Assembly: GCA_003140785.1 (NCBI GenBank)
Contig: PLKY01000135.1
Coordinates: forward strand, 28,542 to 37,243
DNA length: 8,702 nt
Direction: 5' to 3'
Source: Acidobacteriaceae bacterium
GTDB lineage: Bacteria > Acidobacteriota > Terriglobia > Terriglobales > Acidobacteriaceae
This document shows, in pieces, positions 6,214 through 8,702 of the stretch. Numbering within the stretch: position 1 is the stretch's first letter; every line of letters starts with the position of its first letter. The position numbers and the translations under genes are program-made. The notes under the pieces were generated by a model, which did no database searches, had not been told where the DNA came from, and was given only the letters and a program-made list of their open reading frames with translations.

Positions 6214-7125
6214 TTATGAGTGAGATTTCGCCGGAGTGTTTTGGGCCACGGCCAGGGCGCAGGCGGCAGGAAACCACGTGACCAAGAGCGCGGTCCACGG
6301 CATGCGTGCACCGGACGCGCCGAAGACAGCCTGAACGTCGGTGTTGGGGCCGAAGACGACGGCGGGAATCCAGATGAGCAGCGTATAGAGCCAGAGCTGC
6401 GCGGCTTCGCCATACGCCGCCACGCGCGGGAGCACGTTGAAGAGAAGGCCGAGGCCGCTCGCGATCTGGCCTGCTCCAGTGAGGTAGGCGACGAACGAGC
6501 GGTTCGGAATCCACATGGGGATGAGATGCACCGTAGCGTCGTGATAGACGATGTGCGAGAGACCGATGGGGATGATCCAGAGACCGAAGTAGAGGCGCGC
6601 GAGGCGTAGGGCGCGCGGGGCGGTGAGGAAGGCGAAGCGCGAGCCGGGAGCGAAATCGGCGAGCCGGGCGAAGAGCGTCCATGCGCCGGCGAGCAGGATA
6701 GCGGTCTCGCCGGAGCTGAGGTAGGAGCCTTCAACGGTGGGCGCGGCGAAGAGATCGGGAACCTTGAGCAACTGCCAGAGCAGGACGCCTGGGAACAAGA
6801 TGCGTACGGCCCAGCGGGAGGTAGCGCGGAAGAGGAGCGCGAGGGCGGTGACGACTTCGGTGGCGCCGGTAAGATAGGCGAGCGCGGTGCGGGCGGGGAA
6901 CCACGGGGCGACGGGTTGCCAGACGAGGGCGAAGTCGCCGTAGACAAGCGCGAGGACGCCGAGGCCGAGGAGCCCGAGAGCGCAGAGGGCAAGGGCGGGC
7001 TGCTCGGCGGGCTGGAAGAACCCGGCGCGCGCGGGTTGGCTGGCGTCCTCGGGCTGACTGGCGAGGTGCAGCTCGGGCGGCTGGATGCGAGGCTGGATGC
7101 GGGGTGTGGAGCTCGTTTGGTTCAT
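6214..7125 (-). CDS. DoxX-like integral membrane protein with two repeated halves
   Basis: This 303-residue polytopic membrane protein has a Gln/Pro-rich cytoplasmic head (2-43) followed by about eight hydrophobic segments. Two halves resemble each other: PWFPARTALAYLTGATEVVTALALLF (74-99) against MWIPNRSFVAYLTGAGQIASGLGLLF (204-229), each preceded by an aromatic/His-containing segment and followed by a Trp-rich TM ending in a PDLF or PAVVF motif. The AYLTG-x-x-(E/Q) core is typical of DoxX-like four-TM proteins, so this looks like an internal duplication and fusion. DoxX relatives include thiosulfate:quinone oxidoreductase subunits, but most are uncharacterised, and no cofactor site is evident here. 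The start at 7125 is the first ATG that avoids overlap with the divergent DinB-like gene; its Shine-Dalgarno is poor. It is probably the first gene of a unit with the DUF5996 gene. Confidence 0.72.
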   Translation of the reverse strand: MNQTSSTPRIQPRIQPPELHLASQPEDASQPARAGFFQPAEQPALALCALGLLGLGVLALVYGDFALVWQPVAPWFPARTALAYLTGATEVVTALALLFRATSRWAVRILFPGVLLWQLLKVPDLFAAPTVEGSYLSSGETAILLAGAWTLFARLADFAPGSRFAFLTAPRALRLARLYFGLWIIPIGLSHIVYHDATVHLIPMWIPNRSFVAYLTGAGQIASGLGLLFNVLPRVAAYGEAAQLWLYTLLIWIPAVVFGPNTDVQAVFGASGARMPWTALLVTWFPAACALAVAQNTPAKSHS

Positions 7126-7134
7126 GAGAACTGG

Positions 7135-7163
7135 AACGTAGCGTGAGGTGGGGGCGAAGCCAA
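7135..7163 (-). promoter_or_regulatory. Weak promoter candidate for the DoxX-like gene
   Basis: On the minus strand TTGGCT (7163-7158) is separated by 17 nt from TACGTT (7140-7135), which ends 9 nt before the ATG at 7125. Transcription would then begin at or just before the start codon, in line with the lack of a Shine-Dalgarno. Both boxes are imperfect. Confidence 0.22.
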
Positions 7164-7249
7164 TAGATTTGTGTCCATCGGCGCGTGGGATTTGCGAAGC
7201 GGACTGGAACGGGGTGGAATCCGTCACATTCCGATGCGGGGCGCGGGAG

Positions 7250-7264
7250 GGAAGGTATACTTCC
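7250..7264 (+). promoter_or_regulatory. GGAAG-GTATA-CTTCC inverted repeat over a -10-like TATACT, upstream of the DinB-like gene
   Basis: A perfect 5-bp inverted repeat (7250-7254 and 7260-7264) surrounds GTATA, and TATACT at 7256-7261 looks like a -10 box 33 nt before the ATG at 7295. A second short repeat, GGAAT-N7-ATTCC, lies at 7216-7232. No clear -35 is visible. These could be operator half-sites in the divergent spacer, but short repeats are expected by chance. Confidence 0.28.
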
Positions 7265-7294
7265 GGCATCTTACGGGCTGAGAGGTCGGGAATT

Positions 7295-7831
7295 ATGCGA
7301 AGGGTTCTTTTGGTGCTGATGCTGGTGTGGGCGGCGGAGGGGGTGCGTGCGGAAGACAAGAAGCCTCCGACGACACTGCGGGGCGTGCTGCTGGAACAGT
7401 TGCGGACGACACACGATGAGGAAGACTGGTTTGTGCCGGCGAGCGTGGCGGTGGCGGGGCTGACGGCGGATCAGGCGAAGTGGACGCCGGGTAGGGACGC
7501 GCACTCCGTGGGGCAGCTGGCGTATCACCTGTGGTTTTGGGACACGCAGGCGCTGGCGCGGTTCAAGGGGCAGAAGCCACCGGCGTTCAGCGGCAACAAC
7601 GATGAGACGTTTAACAATTTTTCCCCGGCGCAGTGGGACGACCTGGTGCAGAAGCTCAACGACGTGATGGCGCAGTGGGAGGCGGCGGTGCAGGAGGCCG
7701 ACGACCAGAAGCTGGCCGACAACGCTTCGCTGATTGCGCATGTAGGCGCGCACAATGCTTATCACATCGGGCAGATTCTTTACGTGCGCAAGCTGGAGGG
7801 CGTTTGGGATGCTAGTAAGGGAGTGAAGTGA
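7295..7831 (+). CDS. Secreted DinB-superfamily (DinB/YfiT-like) putative metal-binding protein
   Basis: This 178-residue protein has a signal peptide (MRRVLLVLMLVWAAEGVRA, cleavage likely after residue 19) and then a single four-helix DinB-like domain. The three-histidine metal site expected for the superfamily can be placed: the first His in SVGQLAYHLWFWD (His78) and a pair in HVGAHNAYHIGQILYVRK (His153 and His157, with His149 also present). Family members bind divalent metal, and some act as thiol-dependent transferases such as mycothiol- or bacillithiol-S-transferases; most, including this one, have no known substrate. Export to the periplasm makes a cytosolic-thiol transferase role less likely. 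I chose the ATG at 7295 because it begins the signal peptide and GAGAGG lies about 10 nt upstream; the open frame begins at 7148 but that part is not family-like. Divergent from the DoxX-like gene. Confidence 0.87.
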   Translation: MRRVLLVLMLVWAAEGVRAEDKKPPTTLRGVLLEQLRTTHDEEDWFVPASVAVAGLTADQAKWTPGRDAHSVGQLAYHLWFWDTQALARFKGQKPPAFSGNNDETFNNFSPAQWDDLVQKLNDVMAQWEAAVQEADDQKLADNASLIAHVGAHNAYHIGQILYVRKLEGVWDASKGVK

Positions 7832-7965
7832 CGCCAGAGAAACAGAGAAGCAGTGAAGTAGTGAACAGCGAAAAAAGATACTCTGCGTGGGCGTCGCCGA
7901 TTTTTGTTGGTTGATGTAGGAGCAAAAGCCCGTGCACTTCAGATGAAGCACGCGCGTTCCAGACC

Positions 7966-7971
7966 TATACT
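7966..7971 (+). promoter_or_regulatory. -10-like TATACT just before the DUF4126 start
   Basis: TATACT ends 6 nt before the ATG at 7978, so a transcript from it would start at or next to the start codon. No -35 at normal spacing and no clear Shine-Dalgarno are present, which would fit a leaderless message. A bulged hairpin (7931-7940 with 7945-7952) lies directly upstream. The remaining spacer from 7832 is purine-rich and shows no other structure. Confidence 0.35.
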
Positions 7972-7977
7972 TGCGGG

Positions 7978-8577
7978 ATGAAGCTGGGTGGAAGTGAACT
8001 GGTGGCCCTGCTGGTGGCGGTAAGTTTTGCGGCGGGGTTGAATGTGTATGCGACCGTGGCCACGTTGGGGTTGCTGGCACACGCGGGCTTGCTGGCGCTG
8101 CCTCCGGGGCTGCATTTGCTTCAGAGCTGGTATGTGATTGGGGCCAGCGGCGCGCTGTTTGCCGTTGAATTTTTCGCCGATAAAATTCCTGCGTTCGACT
8201 TGATCTGGAATGCGCTGCACACGTTTATCCGCGTGCCTGTGGCGGCGCTGCTGGCGTACCAGGCGAGTGCAGCGTTGTCGCCCTTGGAACAGATGGCAGC
8301 GACGATTGCGGGCGGACTGATTGCACTGGCTGCGCATGGAGGCAAAACTGCGGCGCGTGCCGCTGTGACGCCATCGCCAGAGCCCTTCAGCAACATGACG
8401 CTGAGCCTGGGCGAAGATGCGCTGGCGGTGTTCCTGACATGGCTCGCAACCTGGAAGCCGTATGTGGCGGCGAGTATTGCGGCGGCGCTGGTGCTGCTGA
8501 CGATTTTGCTGGTGCGTTGGGTGTGGCGGGCACTGAGTGCCCTGTTTCGTGGAGCGGAGCATGCGATGGGTGCATAG
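7978..8577 (+). CDS. DUF4126 family integral membrane protein
   Basis: This 199-residue membrane protein matches DUF4126 throughout. It has SFAAGLNVYATVATLGLLAHAGLLALPPGL (16-45), then FAVEFFADKIPAFDLIWNALHTFIRVPVAALLAYQA (61-96), a Gly/Ala-rich TM ending in AAHGGKTAARAAVTPSPEPFSN (118-139), SLGEDALAVFLTWLA (143-157) and a final TM (165-182) with a basic tail. Conserved charged or polar residues inside the membrane region (Asn22, Glu64, Asp68, Lys69, Asp74, His81, Arg85, Glu146, Asp147) suggest transport or catalysis, but the family has no known function. Length is normal for the family. The ATG at 7978 gives the family's usual start; no Shine-Dalgarno is evident. A 17-bp tandem repeat begins 34 nt after the stop. 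Confidence 0.9.
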   Translation: MKLGGSELVALLVAVSFAAGLNVYATVATLGLLAHAGLLALPPGLHLLQSWYVIGASGALFAVEFFADKIPAFDLIWNALHTFIRVPVAALLAYQASAALSPLEQMAATIAGGLIALAAHGGKTAARAAVTPSPEPFSNMTLSLGEDALAVFLTWLATWKPYVAASIAAALVLLTILLVRWVWRALSALFRGAEHAMGA

Positions 8578-8610
8578 CGCGCCGTTCACGTGCGATTGCG
8601 GAAATAGTAA

Positions 8611-8675
8611 CATCCGAGTAGGCGACACATCCGAGTAGGCGACACCTCCGAGTAGGCGACACCTCCGAGTAGGCG
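8611..8675. repeat. 17-bp tandem repeat, nearly four copies
   Basis: The unit CATCCGAGTAGGCGACA occurs at 8611-8627 and 8628-8644, as CCTCCGAGTAGGCGACA at 8645-8661, and as a 14-base partial copy at 8662-8675. Units are directly adjacent with no spacers. Each copy carries a TAG and 17 is not a multiple of three, so every + frame is closed: the array is non-coding on that strand. It lies in the intergenic space after the DUF4126 gene; the window ends 27 bp later, so its right neighbour is not seen. Confidence 0.95.
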
Positions 8676-8702
8676 GTGAGAACGAAGCCGCAGGCGCCGC
8701 GG

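Noticed and set aside
6155..6682. Extension of the DUF5996 frame upstream to 6682
   Set aside because: This stretch is a shadow frame of the DoxX-like gene, Arg/His-rich and unlike the family; the family match starts after 6154.
5769..6992. Long 407-codon open frame on the minus strand
   Set aside because: It overlaps both the DoxX-like and DUF5996 genes in another frame and is Ser/Pro/Arg-rich, as expected for GC-rich shadow frames.
7880..7915. Intrinsic terminator after the DinB-like gene
   Set aside because: A TTTTT run is present after GGGCGTCGCC, but the possible stem is only three pairs and not credible.
8387..8662. Minus-strand frames starting inside the 17-bp repeat
   Set aside because: They arise because the repeat's minus strand lacks stops and contains ATGs; their bodies are antisense to the DUF4126 gene.
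8611..8675. CRISPR array
   Set aside because: Units are 17 bp and directly adjacent without unique spacers, and no cas genes are present.

Overview
The window is GC-rich bacterial chromosome. The gene content best fits Acidobacteriota, probably class Terriglobia (the Granulicella/Terriglobus/Edaphobacter kind). This assignment comes from remembered family resemblance (the stand-alone secretin-N-like protein, paired DUF4870 proteins, an exported DinB-like protein, DUF5996 and DUF4126), not from a database search. I see no rRNA, tRNA, CRISPR array, insertion sequence, phage gene or toxin-antitoxin pair. I recognise ten complete genes and one partial gene, most of them conserved but lightly characterised.

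Left part (1-2284). The amino-terminal 260 residues of a HyuA-type hydantoinase/oxoprolinase subunit run off the left edge on the minus strand. A 12-TM MFS symporter is divergently transcribed from it, and the two may form an uptake-and-hydrolysis pair. A convergent minus-strand pair follows: an exported secretin-N-like protein (3104 to 2628), then the Fe-S-protecting protein YggX (2557 to 2285).

Middle (3326-5220). A SRAP/YedK-type abasic-site protein has its catalytic Cys2 start at 3326, well inside the longer open frame. Two adjacent paralogous DUF4870/Tic20-like small membrane proteins follow, each with a good Shine-Dalgarno. The block ends in a perfect 12-bp inverted repeat.

Right part (5222-8702). 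A minus-strand unit encodes a duplicated DoxX-like membrane protein followed by a DUF5996 protein. A secreted DinB-superfamily protein is divergent from it. A DUF4126 membrane protein comes next, and the window ends in a non-coding 17-bp tandem repeat of about four copies.

The most notable large-scale signal is base composition. From 1 to about 5160 the + strand has clearly more C than G, and from about 5220 to the end more G than C, whichever strand the genes are on. The switch falls on the 12-bp inverted repeat. It looks like a replichore switch, an inversion breakpoint or an assembly join. I found no convincing new multi-gene defence or metabolic system; the skew switch, the tandem repeat and the duplicated membrane proteins are the items most worth a second look.
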